Shown here: in pieces, positions 12,066 through 21,762 of the stretch
Position numbering within the stretch: the first letter of the stretch is position 1
How the letters are laid out: each line of letters opens with the position of its first letter
Assembly: GCA_018806915.1 (NCBI GenBank)
Contig: JAGKQI010000061.1
Location: 1,674,001 to 1,738,000 of the forward strand
Source of the DNA: Phytophthora colocasiae
Taxonomy: Eukaryota; Oomycota; Peronosporomycetes; Peronosporales; Peronosporaceae
Reading direction: 5' to 3'
DNA length: 64,000 nucleotides
Program-made: the position numbers and the translations under genes
The notes under the pieces: model-generated
Told to the model about the DNA's origin: nothing
Seen by the model: only the letters and a program-made list of their open reading frames with translations
The model's database searches: none

Positions 12066-14459
12066 CTAGCTGCTCGGTCGGACAGCTGCATGACCACTCT
12101 CTGATGTTGGGCCGTGAGTATCCAATAGACTCACAGCCTCATCAGCCTTAGAAAAAACGGCCAGGAGTTTATCCGAGAAGCACTGGGTGAACGTCTGCGA
12201 GAGTTTGTTGATGATCACATCCTTCAGGTTGGCATCGTTCTGCTCCACTGCGATATCACACAGTTGTTCAGTAATGTCCACAAGCTGCCGGATCTGTGGA
12301 TGCAAGCGATGGTTAGTAGTTATTGGGGATAACAAGAACTCTACGCTTCGTCTCACCTGTTCACTGACACGTGAAACATTTTCTTCCAGTCTCTTTGCTC
12401 CAGGGTTTGTCTGGGCTCCTCCAGTTCTCAATGCCTCCGCTTTCCGAACGATCTCACTTGTGTCATCTTCTGAAGCTTTTTGCTTGTTTTGAGCGTTTTG
12501 ACCCGCTCGCTTCTCCAAAACCTCGAGAGCTTCCTTGACATGGCCCTGAACAAGAGCGATCTGCTGGATGTTTTCGGTGCAGTTGGCATTCACATGCGTC
12601 GTAATATGGTCGAGGCACTTGTGGACGTTTTCCAGTTCCACAGCCAGTTTCTGCGTCTCAGCTTTGGCCGCAAGTCGTTTCTTGTTGGAGTCTTCGATCT
12701 CTCTCTTGGCTGCTGCAAGCTCCTTCGCTCGCTGCTGCACCTTCTCCGATTCTTGAACCGTAGTGAGGGCGTGTTTCAAGCGAGCGACTTCGTCTGTGAG
12801 ACTCTGGATGGTAGCGGCGCTCTGAGCAGATTTCTCGTTCGTCTCCTCCCGAAGTTGCTTCACTTGTTGGTCGTTGTCAACATTACGCTGGTTCACCTCC
12901 ATACGCAATCGATCGACTTCCTTCTGCAGCCCACTTTTTGATTCCAGTAGCCCAGTCTTCTCACTAACCAGCGACTGCACGAGTGCTTTTGCTTTCTGCC
13001 GCTTATCCGTGTTGTCCTTGTTGATAGACTCAATTGATGCCGTCAGCTCCTGGTTCTTCTTCTCAAGCTGCGCACTCTTCGTCTGCAATTCTTTGATTGT
13101 CTCCTCGCTTTTCTGGAATTCAGCATGGACAGACTCCGAACGCTGGCGGTGTTCAGAGCTATCAGACTTAAGAGTGCTGTGCTGCGCCTGGAGCTCAGCC
13201 ATTTCCATGCTCCATTTCTTCATTTCGGCCTTGAGTGTCGTCACTTCAATCTCCTTCTCCGAAATCTTCTCGTTCAGCGTCAGATTCTGCTTCATCATGT
13301 CATCCAGTCGTTCCTGAGACGCCACGTACTGCTGCTTGATGGTTTGCATCTCACCCAGCTGCGATTGCGTCTCGGCAATCAAACTATCACTGCGACTTCT
13401 CCCCAAGTTGACCTTCTCGTACAGTTGAGAGATTTCCTCCAGCTTCTCCTCCAGCTCAGCGCATTTACTGCATGAATATGATGCCAGTTCGTCAGATTTA
13501 GTCTGTAATTGGCCTTGGAGAGACGAAATCTCGGCTTGGTGCTGAAGAGCCTTGGATTCGCTGTCGTCCGCCCGCCGTCTGTACCCGTCAAGCTGTTCCA
13601 ACTGGAAATCCTTGTCCGATAGTTGTTTCTGAAGGTGCTGGTTCTCGATCTTGTGCTGTTCAAGCTGGAACTCCAGCTCCTTGATCTTCTCTGTGTCCGC
13701 TTCAAGGGAAGTAGTTGCTTCAGCATTTACTTGAGTTTGCTGCAAACTGAGTTCACGCTGAAGAGCAATCTCACGAGCTTTCAGCGTGTCAACCTCTGTT
13801 TGTAGCTGACTGCGTTGCTGATCGGTTGAGGCTCGTAAAAGCTCCAGTTCCTGACGAAGACTCGTAGCTTGTAGGACCGACTGTGAAGCTTCAGCTTCCA
13901 TACTGCGTATACGTTCACGCATGTCGGCCATCTCAAAGTTTGCTGCGTTCAGTTGAGACTGAAGAGCATTAAACTCGTCGTCCGTGTGCGATCCAGCAGC
14001 CGGCACCGGCGCTGGTTGCGATAGGAAATCCATCTCCTTGGCTTGGTCAGCAGCGGCCTTCGCAGCTTCTGCAGCTGCGAGAGCTTCTGTCTTTTGGTGC
14101 AATTGCGTCTCAAGACTTCGGCTCTTCTCCTTCTCTGCTTCCAGTTGCGAGTTCATGGCATCTGCGAAAGACTTGGCCCGTGCCTTGAGCTCGTTCTCAC
14201 GTACTGCCGTCTCCTTCTTGAGCTTCTCAATCTCCTCCGTCAATGCAGAACCATTAACTACTGGTGCAGCAACTACAGTGGTAGCTTCCTTCAGCTTTTC
14301 TTCAAGTGCCGCGACCTTCTTCGTCTCGTTGGCTAATTGGCTGCGCATGTTGTCCACGAACGCCTTGGTCTTGGCCTTGAGGGCATTAAGTGCCTCCTCC
14401 TTAGCGAGTACTTCGCTCTTGAGCCGAGCTACCTCTGCTGTTGAATCTGCAGCATCCAT
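12066..14459 (-). CDS. Long coiled-coil protein, function unknown
   Basis: An open frame of 797 codons begins MDAADSTAEVARLKSEVLAK and is nearly all heptad-repeat coiled coil, rich in Glu, Lys, Gln and Leu, from about residue 5 to residue 650. A short non-coiled stretch around residues 80-160 is rich in Ala and Pro. Such proteins act as tethers, golgins or structural rods, but I cannot assign a family. On the minus strand, 12294-12356 carries GTGAGA, a TACTAAC branch sequence and a terminal ACAG. It is 63 nt long without a stop, so it is probably an in-frame intron. If it is removed, the protein has 776 residues and the coiled coil at VSEQ joins IRQLVDITEQ directly. The gene ends tail-to-tail with the ARF-GEF, 96 bp away. 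Confidence 0.75.
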   Translation of the reverse strand: MDAADSTAEVARLKSEVLAKEEALNALKAKTKAFVDNMRSQLANETKKVAALEEKLKEATTVVAAPVVNGSALTEEIEKLKKETAVRENELKARAKSFADAMNSQLEAEKEKSRSLETQLHQKTEALAAAEAAKAAADQAKEMDFLSQPAPVPAAGSHTDDEFNALQSQLNAANFEMADMRERIRSMEAEASQSVLQATSLRQELELLRASTDQQRSQLQTEVDTLKAREIALQRELSLQQTQVNAEATTSLEADTEKIKELEFQLEQHKIENQHLQKQLSDKDFQLEQLDGYRRRADDSESKALQHQAEISSLQGQLQTKSDELASYSCSKCAELEEKLEEISQLYEKVNLGRSRSDSLIAETQSQLGEMQTIKQQYVASQERLDDMMKQNLTLNEKISEKEIEVTTLKAEMKKWSMEMAELQAQHSTLKSDSSEHRQRSESVHAEFQKSEETIKELQTKSAQLEKKNQELTASIESINKDNTDKRQKAKALVQSLVSEKTGLLESKSGLQKEVDRLRMEVNQRNVDNDQQVKQLREETNEKSAQSAATIQSLTDEVARLKHALTTVQESEKVQQRAKELAAAKREIEDSNKKRLAAKAETQKLAVELENVHKCLDHITTHVNANCTENIQQIALVQGHVKEALEVLEKRAGQNAQNKQKASEDDTSEIVRKAEALRTGGAQTNPGAKRLEENVSRVSEQVRRSVEFLLSPITTNHRLHPQIRQLVDITEQLCDIAVEQNDANLKDVIINKLSQTFTQCFSDKLLAVFSKADEAVSLLDTHGPTSESGHAAVRPSS

Positions 14460-14830
14460 AGCTTCTTAATGCCTCTGGGTTCCGTCCGTTCGGCTCGTGT
14501 ATGAAGCAGAACTGTGTAGGTGTTAGGCAAAGACGCAGCAGGATCGTCGACAGAAATACCCCCACACAGACATGACCAGCATCTGATCCCTAGATTGCTA
14601 GAACTCCCCATTATAGCTCTGCAATAGAGATACTAGGCGATATCACTCCTTCCTGCCCATATTTAGCGGAGATGCAAGGCCACTAGCACCTCGTCCTTGC
14701 CGTTGAGTATCGTTCACATCAAATCCACTTCAACTTGAGTAACGGCTGTAATATCTTGATTTCAGTATGATGAAATAGTCCGATTTGGATATGACTATAT
14801 TTCTCTCAAAGGGAGGGGCTTTATTACAAA
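14460..14830. promoter_or_regulatory. Divergent promoter region
   Basis: About 370 bp separate the start codons of the coiled-coil gene (-) and the SAP-like gene (+). I see AT-rich stretches but no defined element, and no convincing ORF. Confidence 0.3.
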
Positions 14831-15784
14831 ATGGACTCGAACACTTCTCTGGTCGGAGACGTGCACAGCAACGGAGGGGACATCGACTCGCTGCTCTCGA
14901 ACGACGCGAATGTAGCGAAGGAGGCGTCACGACGCCTACATGAGCCGTACGAGCGGCATCGCGCGCACGATCTTCGCGCTGAGTGCTACTGGCGCGGCAT
15001 CCGTCCGATTAAGAAAGGTCCCGGCGCAAATGACAATAAAGGGGGTTACATCGAATTATTACGCAAATTTGACGGTACTTTAACTCAAGGACCTCCGAAT
15101 AGTAATACTGGTCATCGGATGCCCAAGCGAAGTGAAATGGAGACTGAAGACGATGAAAGTACCAGCAATGGAGAGAACGAAGTCCAGATTATTAACAATA
15201 TGACTAATAAGAGGAAGCTCCCCACCATGACCATGCAGACCCAGACGGACACTGGGAACAACACTACGAGCGCTGAATTACAGGGATTCTACGACGGGGG
15301 TCAGCCCAGTCTTGTGTCGGTGTTGCCCATGCAATACCCGTCCCCAAATTCGGGGAAACCTTCGACAACAACCAGTAATAATCCGACCACAGACTTGGAG
15401 ATTTTGAGTGGAATCGCCAATTCTTACACCCAGAGCACGGCAGCTGATGGACAATTGTGTGGCAATTGTAGAACGGTCGTCACGGATCAGTTGATGGAAT
15501 CCATTCGGCTGGGCAAAACCAAGATGAAGCTGCAGGAGTGGCAACGGATGGACGAACAACGCGATCGAGACACTCGCCACTTGAAAGAAGTGCTGGACGT
15601 TCTACAGGATTTACGGAAAACGTTCCGAGAGGTTCAGATGCACGGTATGAACCATGAATTGCTGGTAGAGCTGCAGGATGATATCGCGTTTTTCCAGAAT
15701 CTGAAGGAACGAACCAAGGAACGCATGCGGCAGGCAATGCAGGAAGCTCGAGATCGCTCTAACAAACCTAACGCTACAGCGTAA
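14831..15784 (+). CDS. Hypothetical protein with SAP-like N-terminal motif and C-terminal coiled coil
   Basis: A single 317-residue frame with no introns. Residues ~40-80 (HDLRAECYWRGIRPIKKG, followed by GYIELLRKFD) resemble the helix-extended-helix pattern of a SAP DNA-binding motif, in which a short helix with LR...G precedes a Gly-Lys turn and a second Leu-rich helix. The middle (~100-210) is low complexity and rich in Asn, Thr and Ser. A CGNCRTVVT segment sits at about 215, and the last ~90 residues are predicted coiled coil (KMKLQEWQRMDEQRDRD..., NLKERTKERMRQAMQE). A nuclear role is inferred from the SAP-like motif only. I do not recognise a named family; similar arrangements may be common in oomycetes. 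Confidence 0.7.
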   Translation: MDSNTSLVGDVHSNGGDIDSLLSNDANVAKEASRRLHEPYERHRAHDLRAECYWRGIRPIKKGPGANDNKGGYIELLRKFDGTLTQGPPNSNTGHRMPKRSEMETEDDESTSNGENEVQIINNMTNKRKLPTMTMQTQTDTGNNTTSAELQGFYDGGQPSLVSVLPMQYPSPNSGKPSTTTSNNPTTDLEILSGIANSYTQSTAADGQLCGNCRTVVTDQLMESIRLGKTKMKLQEWQRMDEQRDRDTRHLKEVLDVLQDLRKTFREVQMHGMNHELLVELQDDIAFFQNLKERTKERMRQAMQEARDRSNKPNATA

Positions 15785-16039
15785 GCTGTCATTCTCAACA
15801 GGTACATTCCCTTGATTTCCACGTTGTTGTCCGCAGATTCGAAGGCGATGGTAGAAGCACGCAAGAGCGACAACCGTAGTTCGTGGTTGGACTAAGCAAG
15901 ACAAAGATATGAATTGCGCTGATAACGAGGACGAGAATCTGATAACGGGACGCACTGAGGTCTTGAACTTGAACATGTCAACTTCGTTGCCAGTTTTCAT
16001 TTGCGATTTTGCGACACAAGTGACACTCGAAGTTTCATC

Positions 16040-17545
16040 ATGACTGCGCACATTGAAGTGACTACCCCAACGTACAACCCGTCCGAGTCTCCACCGCGAC
16101 GAGGCTCGGCTGCATTGGGACTGCCTGAACGTCCTCCAAGACTGTCGACGTTTTCTCACCTTGATCTCAATGATTCCGGTGAAGGAAAACACGCTGTTGG
16201 CTGCTCTGTGGGAATGCTCATGCTGCTGTCTCTTCCTCGGATGGCCACGAACATGGCTTGGTCTGCTCAATGGGCTGCACTTGGTCCATATCTTGGTACG
16301 ATGCTGCCACCGTTCGCAGTGCAACTCACTCAGCTCATCGGTCCGCTCTCCGGTATCCTTGTGGCCCCAACAATTGGTGTCCTGAGCGATCGCAGCCAGA
16401 GCAAGTGGGGACGTCGCCGACCGTTCTTGGTGTATGGAGCTGTAACTAGTGCAGCGTGCTGGACACTGATGGGATTCACACGGGAGTTGGGTGAACTGCT
16501 TGGCGACTCTGGTGATCATCGTTCTTGGACAGCTTGGCTCACGATTCTATTCTACACGTGGATGGATATCACGGTGAATGTGGTGCAAACTCCTGCGTTC
16601 CTCATCATCGCGGACTTCGCTGGTGACCGACAGACACTGGGAGCCAGCATCGGCCAGGCCAGCTCAACACTAGGCTCCATCTGGGTGGCAGGCTACATCT
16701 ATGTCTTCGGTGCAGCCCATTTGACGTTACGATGGTTCTTGGGAATGCTATCTGTGACGATGCTGGCTTCGGTGGGTGCCGTCTGCATGCTTGCAAAGGA
16801 AGAAACACACACCTCAAAGAATTTGGAGCCGGAGCTGGATGAAGAAGCTCCCAGTGCTTTGAACCGGATTGGCGAAGCGTTTGCGTCCATTTTCCACGGC
16901 TTGAAGACGCTTCCTCGCATGCTGGTGGTCTACTGTGTCGTGTTCTTCTGCATTGAGTTCGGGTTTACAGCTTACAACGGCAATAAGGGCCAGTTCTTCG
17001 GTATTGAAGTCTTCAGTGGGAATTCAACGGACGCAGACGTTTGCGCCCCAAATCGTTGTGCAGAAGACCAGAAGCGCTACAATGACGGCGTGCAGATCGC
17101 TGGCGGACTCGCGGACTTGCTGTTCAACGTACTCGGGTACTTGTACTCGTGGGTACTACCGTTTTTGGTCTATCACATTGGCGCTCGCTGGGTCATCACT
17201 GTCGCGTGCATTCCACAGGCGTTGTTGATGGTCATGGCGTTCACTAAGGTCGTCGCTGTGGACGTGACGATTGTCGCCCTCACTGCCATCACACAGGCCA
17301 CGATCTTCACACTCATCGTCCCTATCATCATTCACGTCTTTGGAACTTCGGCTCAGGTTGGAATGTACGTGGGCGCCGTGAATTCGGCCAACTGTGTTGG
17401 GCAGTTGCTCAATTTCTTGGTTGGTGCAGCACTTGTGGAGACGTCGCTGGGGTACGCTCTGCCGGTATTTGTGGGCGGTGCACTGTCGTTTGTGGGCGCG
17501 TTGATTAGTCTTGGCTTCTTACGCATTGACATGCACTCGATGTAA
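16040..17545 (+). CDS. MFS sugar transporter of the sucrose/GPH-SLC45 type
   Basis: The 501-residue protein has about twelve hydrophobic segments. It carries the sucrose-transporter/GPH signature near residue 110-135 (GPLSGILVAPTIGVLSDR, then SKWGRRRPFLVYGA) and the upstream RMATNMAWSAQW helix typical of H+/sucrose symporters and SLC45. A plasma- or vacuolar-membrane proton-coupled disaccharide or sugar transporter is the likely role; the substrate cannot be read from sequence. The ATG at 16040 gives a hydrophilic N-terminal tail of ~55 residues. The frame is open further upstream to 16001, but without an ATG. A loop after helix 8 contains four cysteines or near-cysteines (DADVCAPNRCAEDQ), probably extracellular. 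No intron is needed. Confidence 0.88.
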   Translation: MTAHIEVTTPTYNPSESPPRRGSAALGLPERPPRLSTFSHLDLNDSGEGKHAVGCSVGMLMLLSLPRMATNMAWSAQWAALGPYLGTMLPPFAVQLTQLIGPLSGILVAPTIGVLSDRSQSKWGRRRPFLVYGAVTSAACWTLMGFTRELGELLGDSGDHRSWTAWLTILFYTWMDITVNVVQTPAFLIIADFAGDRQTLGASIGQASSTLGSIWVAGYIYVFGAAHLTLRWFLGMLSVTMLASVGAVCMLAKEETHTSKNLEPELDEEAPSALNRIGEAFASIFHGLKTLPRMLVVYCVVFFCIEFGFTAYNGNKGQFFGIEVFSGNSTDADVCAPNRCAEDQKRYNDGVQIAGGLADLLFNVLGYLYSWVLPFLVYHIGARWVITVACIPQALLMVMAFTKVVAVDVTIVALTAITQATIFTLIVPIIIHVFGTSAQVGMYVGAVNSANCVGQLLNFLVGAALVETSLGYALPVFVGGALSFVGALISLGFLRIDMHSM

Positions 17546-17841
17546 AGCAGACTGGTACGGATGAAAGCTCATGAATCAATCTCGCTTGTGTTTACTACTT
17601 CAAGTATTTCTTTCTCCTATTCTCAGATCAAGGTTCGACGTCCAGTATACCCCACTGTGGCTCCATGGCTGGCAAAAAGGAACATTAGACTCACGTCAGT
17701 TTGAAAAGCGGAATTCACTCACTAGTTCTCTGCTAGGAGCGTCTTGGATGCAGGGTTTGTGTAACTTTCGGACAGATGCAGTTCCTGTGGTCTACAGATA
17801 CAGCTAGTAAGAACTTCTCAAAAACAAAGGTCCACAAACAC
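17546..17841. other. Convergent intergenic space
   Basis: About 295 bp lie between the stop codons of the transporter (+) and the next minus-strand gene. It contains presumably both 3' UTRs. I see nothing else. Confidence 0.4.
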
Positions 17842-18799
17842 CTACGGGCGTAGCCCAGTATCCTCCGCTGCAACTAGCTTGCCGATACCCGCAAGGAGGG
17901 AGCGACGCGAGTCGATACGACGACCAGAAAGCGATCCACTGCTGCCACTTCCACCGAGCGACGGTGACCCTTGTCTCTTTTCGCACAAGGTCGAAGGTGA
18001 CTGAGTTCGAGCCGGGTTCTGACCGAATCCACGCCCTTGCTCATACTGAGAGCCACACAAGTGTCAGCTCAAGGTATTATGGCATGGGAATGGGGAGAAT
18101 ACCATTGGCGTCACGTGGCGTTTGGGTTGTGTGTTCTGCCGTGTTCCAAGTACGAAATTGTCTTTGGGTGTAGCTTCCATTGACGTTTGCGAAGCGTACG
18201 ACCTAGGACCCAGTGTTAGGACTCAGGCAAAAGCTTTTTTGCCACCTTGGTCGATAGTTACTTACGTTTTCCAGTCGCTGCAGCTAACATCGTTGCCAGG
18301 TCCAACCTACAGACAAGAATTGTGAACCAAATTACAAAAGCTATTAACCCAGAAGTTTTACTTCGAAGTACCTGGTAAACAGCACTTTGGAATGGAATTC
18401 CCGGAACTTGTTCACCGGTCAAGTTTTGCTGCGGATCAAATAGTTTCTTCCCTGATGTCGTCGAGCTATTCGGTGCATCTCGGGGCATAATTCCACCTTT
18501 CTCATCGTAGGTTAGACTCTAAACAGCAAAAATGAGCAACGTTAATAGATCATCAAGATCAAGAAACCATGAATTAAGCTCAGAAGTACATCTTTAACAC
18601 CAGATTGATTCGTGTAGAAGCGCTTCTTGTACGAACGACGCACGTATCCTCCCCAGTCAGCGTCAGGGTGATCAGGATCGTACTTGTCGGCAACGTGCGG
18701 AATCACAGGCGAAGGTGTCTGGTTATCACTTTCAAGAGGTCTCACATCAGCATTGAAGCGAGAGATTTCAGCCTGCACTTGGAGGTAGCTCTTCTCCAT
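17842..18799 (-). CDS. Small five-exon protein with conserved HVADKYDPDHPDADW segment
   Basis: Exons 18590-18799, 18372-18518, 18266-18306, 18103-18202 and 17842-18045 join in phase (donors GTACTT, GTACTT, GTAAGT, GTATTC; introns 57-72 nt) to encode 233 residues. The N-terminal third has SPVIPHV-ADKYDPDHPDADW-type text that looks strongly conserved; the rest is Ser/Gly/Gln-rich. I do not recognise the family with certainty; a cilium- or flagellum-associated role is only a guess from its style. The start at 18799 lies inside the last exon of the upstream beta-propeller gene in another frame. The two may therefore be one gene: a 118-nt intron at 18773-18890 (GTATCG...GTGCAG) would fuse them in frame. 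Confidence 0.55.
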
Positions 18800-20975
18800 C
18801 TTCAAAATCTTCACGCTTTAGCTCAATTCGAGACGTTGGAGCAGTTTCTGATGCGACTCGTCGACTCAATTCCTCTAGTTGATCCGATACGAGATTCAAA
18901 TGTTGCTGGACGTCACTGGAAAACAATTGGAAAGACGTTCGCATCGATTTCATGACACCACTTAACGTGTCAACACGCTGCATGATGGAAGTAACTCGCT
19001 CGTTGTAATCCTCACGAGTGACTTTGGACCTTCGAGTAGGTTTAGATGAAATCTCGTCCTGTTCTTTGAAAAGCTGGTCACCAGATCCAGAATACTTAGT
19101 CTTCCACTCCATCGAAGGGAGTTTGTATTTGTCTTGAATAGTAATTGGTTCAGAGGATTTCCGTACATCACTGTTTGTATCAGGTGTGGCAATGGTGACC
19201 GATTCTTGCTGAGCTTCTTGTAGTTCATTTACATTTCCACTTTCGCTGTTGTCGTGCGAACTGTTAATGCTTTCGGACGCTGACGTCACTATGACCTCGA
19301 CCGAAGTCTTTGCTAGCAAGCCGGCAATTTGCAGACGATCTTTAGATATAAGGAAAATAATAGGGAAGCGACTGGTATGCTCTGGGCTCGTATCCGATAA
19401 AGCTTCAGCGATTGGTTTCGAAAATTCTGTACAGGTTGGAAGCACAAACAACCCTGCAACTGTTTCAAATGGATTCTAAGCATACAAGACAGGTCAAATC
19501 ACTCGTAAAAGATACAAATTGGATCGGAAAACGTACTGTAAATGACAGGTAGTCAAGTGAGTCCCTCACAGACGGCCAAAGCACACGGTATCTCTTAGAC
19601 TGTTCCACTCCAACTTCTGCAATTTGTATTCTCCAGACCCTCCAGCGCATTTCTGACAGTACGCAGAATTCGAGCATCGTATTTAGTGATAGTTTCTTCC
19701 CAGCTCTCAAGGGCTTAGAAATACTTCGGATGGCATCATGCGTCCCCGATGCTAGACCCGGATACATCTACGCAAAATGATATGGTTGGACTTAAGACGT
19801 TCAAGCCATAATTGGATTAAACATACCTGGATCAGCTTTAGCTGATTGGTAGTGTTGACCGTAGAGACTTTGAACACCTAAAACCAGGCACAAAAAGTTT
19901 AGATTCATAGGAATTTTTGTCGCAATAGTCAACAACTTCGTACATTTAACGACCCGTCTTGCATGCCGACAAGAACAAATTGCCTCTGCTGATCTTGGTC
20001 TCCGCAGATCCACCATCGAAGACTTGTACATGCATAATTTGTACTCGAAGTTGCAAAAGTGTGAACAAGCCGGACGTGTGCCAGTGGGTTATCCCTTGCT
20101 TTCACGCCGGAACAAAAGCATGCTCCAAGCTGAAGGCGCTTGCCTCGCACAACTTTTTGAGATCTCGGTGGAATACCATTCTCATCCTTGTGAAAATCTC
20201 TGAAGTCTATCAATGATAGATGCCCTTTTGCGTCTCCAAGTACAAGATACCGACCATCAGGACTAATTTCAGCAACGATCAACTTTTCCGATTGTTTCAT
20301 CTGTGCCAAACAAATCTGGCGATCACTAAACCGCTCTCTCCACGTGAATACCCCAAACAGTGCAGATTCTTCGAAAAGAACCAGCACCGACCCAGCATCT
20401 GGTGTCATGTCATCTCTAAAACCCAGCAAAAAGCGAATGCTCTTCACTTCAACGTCCACAACTGGTTCTACAAAGCTGAAGTAAACTTGAATACTCGCTG
20501 GCAATCGACTCGATTTATCGCCGCTGATATCATCTATACATTGAATCACCGACCCTGGATACAATCGAAACCCAAGTAGTAATGTAGATCTCGTCGGGTT
20601 TACGGTACCTCCAGTTCCCGAAATTTCGGATTCGGGAACTTTCACGAAAGCCCCGACCAGCAGAAAACCTGGAATAGGGAACGCCACACTCGTTGCCACA
20701 ACTATATCTAGCTCTGGGGAGTATGTTTCATTCAAAATGGAGCCATGGGGGTGAGCGACGTGGTCTGCGATGGCAATTTGATGCAGAAACGCGAAAGGAT
20801 GTGAACTATTCCCACTGGTACCGTATATATCGACGAAGCGGCCGTTCGCGATCGCAATTACGCGAGTCTCTTGGCAGACTGCAATGCACTGATAGTCACC
20901 ACCTTGGACCCTCAACTTTGCATGTGTAAGAGCCTCTACAGACACTCCAACGTCCAGCACATGAAGATCCGCCAT
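18768..20975 (-). CDS. Beta-propeller (WD40-like) protein with C-terminal coiled coil
   Basis: Four exons, 19944-20975, 19827-19877, 19537-19767 and 18768-19475, join in phase through GTACGA, GTATGT and GTACGT donors to give 673 residues. The first exon holds propeller-like repeats, the clearest being ISPDGRYLVLGDAKGHLSLI and QFVLVGMQDGSLNV. The last exon has a Ser/Thr-rich linker and a predicted coiled coil (ERVTSIMQRVDTLSGVM, LNLVSDQLEELSRRV). This propeller-plus-coil layout occurs in vesicle-tethering and ciliary proteins, but no family is identified. The frame ends PPSAG at 18768, overlapping by 32 nt the start of the next gene on the same strand. This is unusual and may mean the true gene continues by splicing, with about 857 residues in total. 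Confidence 0.6.
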
Positions 20976-21762
20976 GTGAAGTATGAAGTTTCCACTGATT
21001 GGTCAAATGTTATCATTTCAGTTTTGTGGTAGCAGCATTAAAACCACCATTTGTATATATTTTATCACCATCTTGATTCAGCTCTTGCTGACCAGTCAAA
21101 AACCGACGCCTCTTTGTCTTGTTCAGTGTCGAATTTGCCTCGAAGGACGAGAACCTCTTCTTGGGGTTTTATTATATGTATACTATGTGTATTATAGCCT
21201 TTAGCATGGCGATGGAGTGAAGATATCTATTTGTTACTTGGTGAAAGCTGTGAGGGCCGTTTCGGCACCTCTTGCTTCTGTGAGCACTACACTTTGTCAT
21301 AGTTACACTGACCATCCGCCTATCAAAAAATCAATCCTGCCGTGTATAGTAGAATCAGCCTGTGGTTTCGTTACGGTAGAAGTGACGAAGAATTGGACCC
21401 TTGGTTTCGCTTCTTGCCAGGGCAGTACCAACTAACGTTACCTATGGGGGGCTAGTTCTGTTGAGACAATTAGTCTGATCTACCTGATAAACCTTTTTTG
21501 TGTATGCGTATTTACTCAAGAAGAACTAAGCTTCACTCCCTTTGCTGTACTAGTAGTACTTACAATGGCCTTCATTTTGTTCCGATGATTTTATTGTTCT
21601 CAAGAGAGGTGGAAATGATATTCGTGACTTCCTTTGGGTTTTTGATGAATTTTCCCAAGGGCAGCACCAACTATCATCACTCCTTTGGATAGTTCTGTTG
21701 ATAATGTGGCTAGCTGATCTACCTCAAACATTACTGTCGAACTTGTAGTAGGACCTGTATTT
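20976..21762. other. Intergenic region with a degenerate duplicated segment
   Basis: Most of this ~790 bp has no gene. On the minus strand, 21600-21730 in a frame different from the upstream ORF reads like protein (VDQLATLSTELSKGVMIVGA). A diverged copy of that stretch lies at about 21370-21490, with stops. The copies may be alternative or decayed terminal exons of the EF-hand gene. Confidence 0.4.

Noticed and set aside
15611..16519. 302-codon minus-strand frame
   Set aside because: It overlaps two well-supported plus-strand genes and shows no family features.
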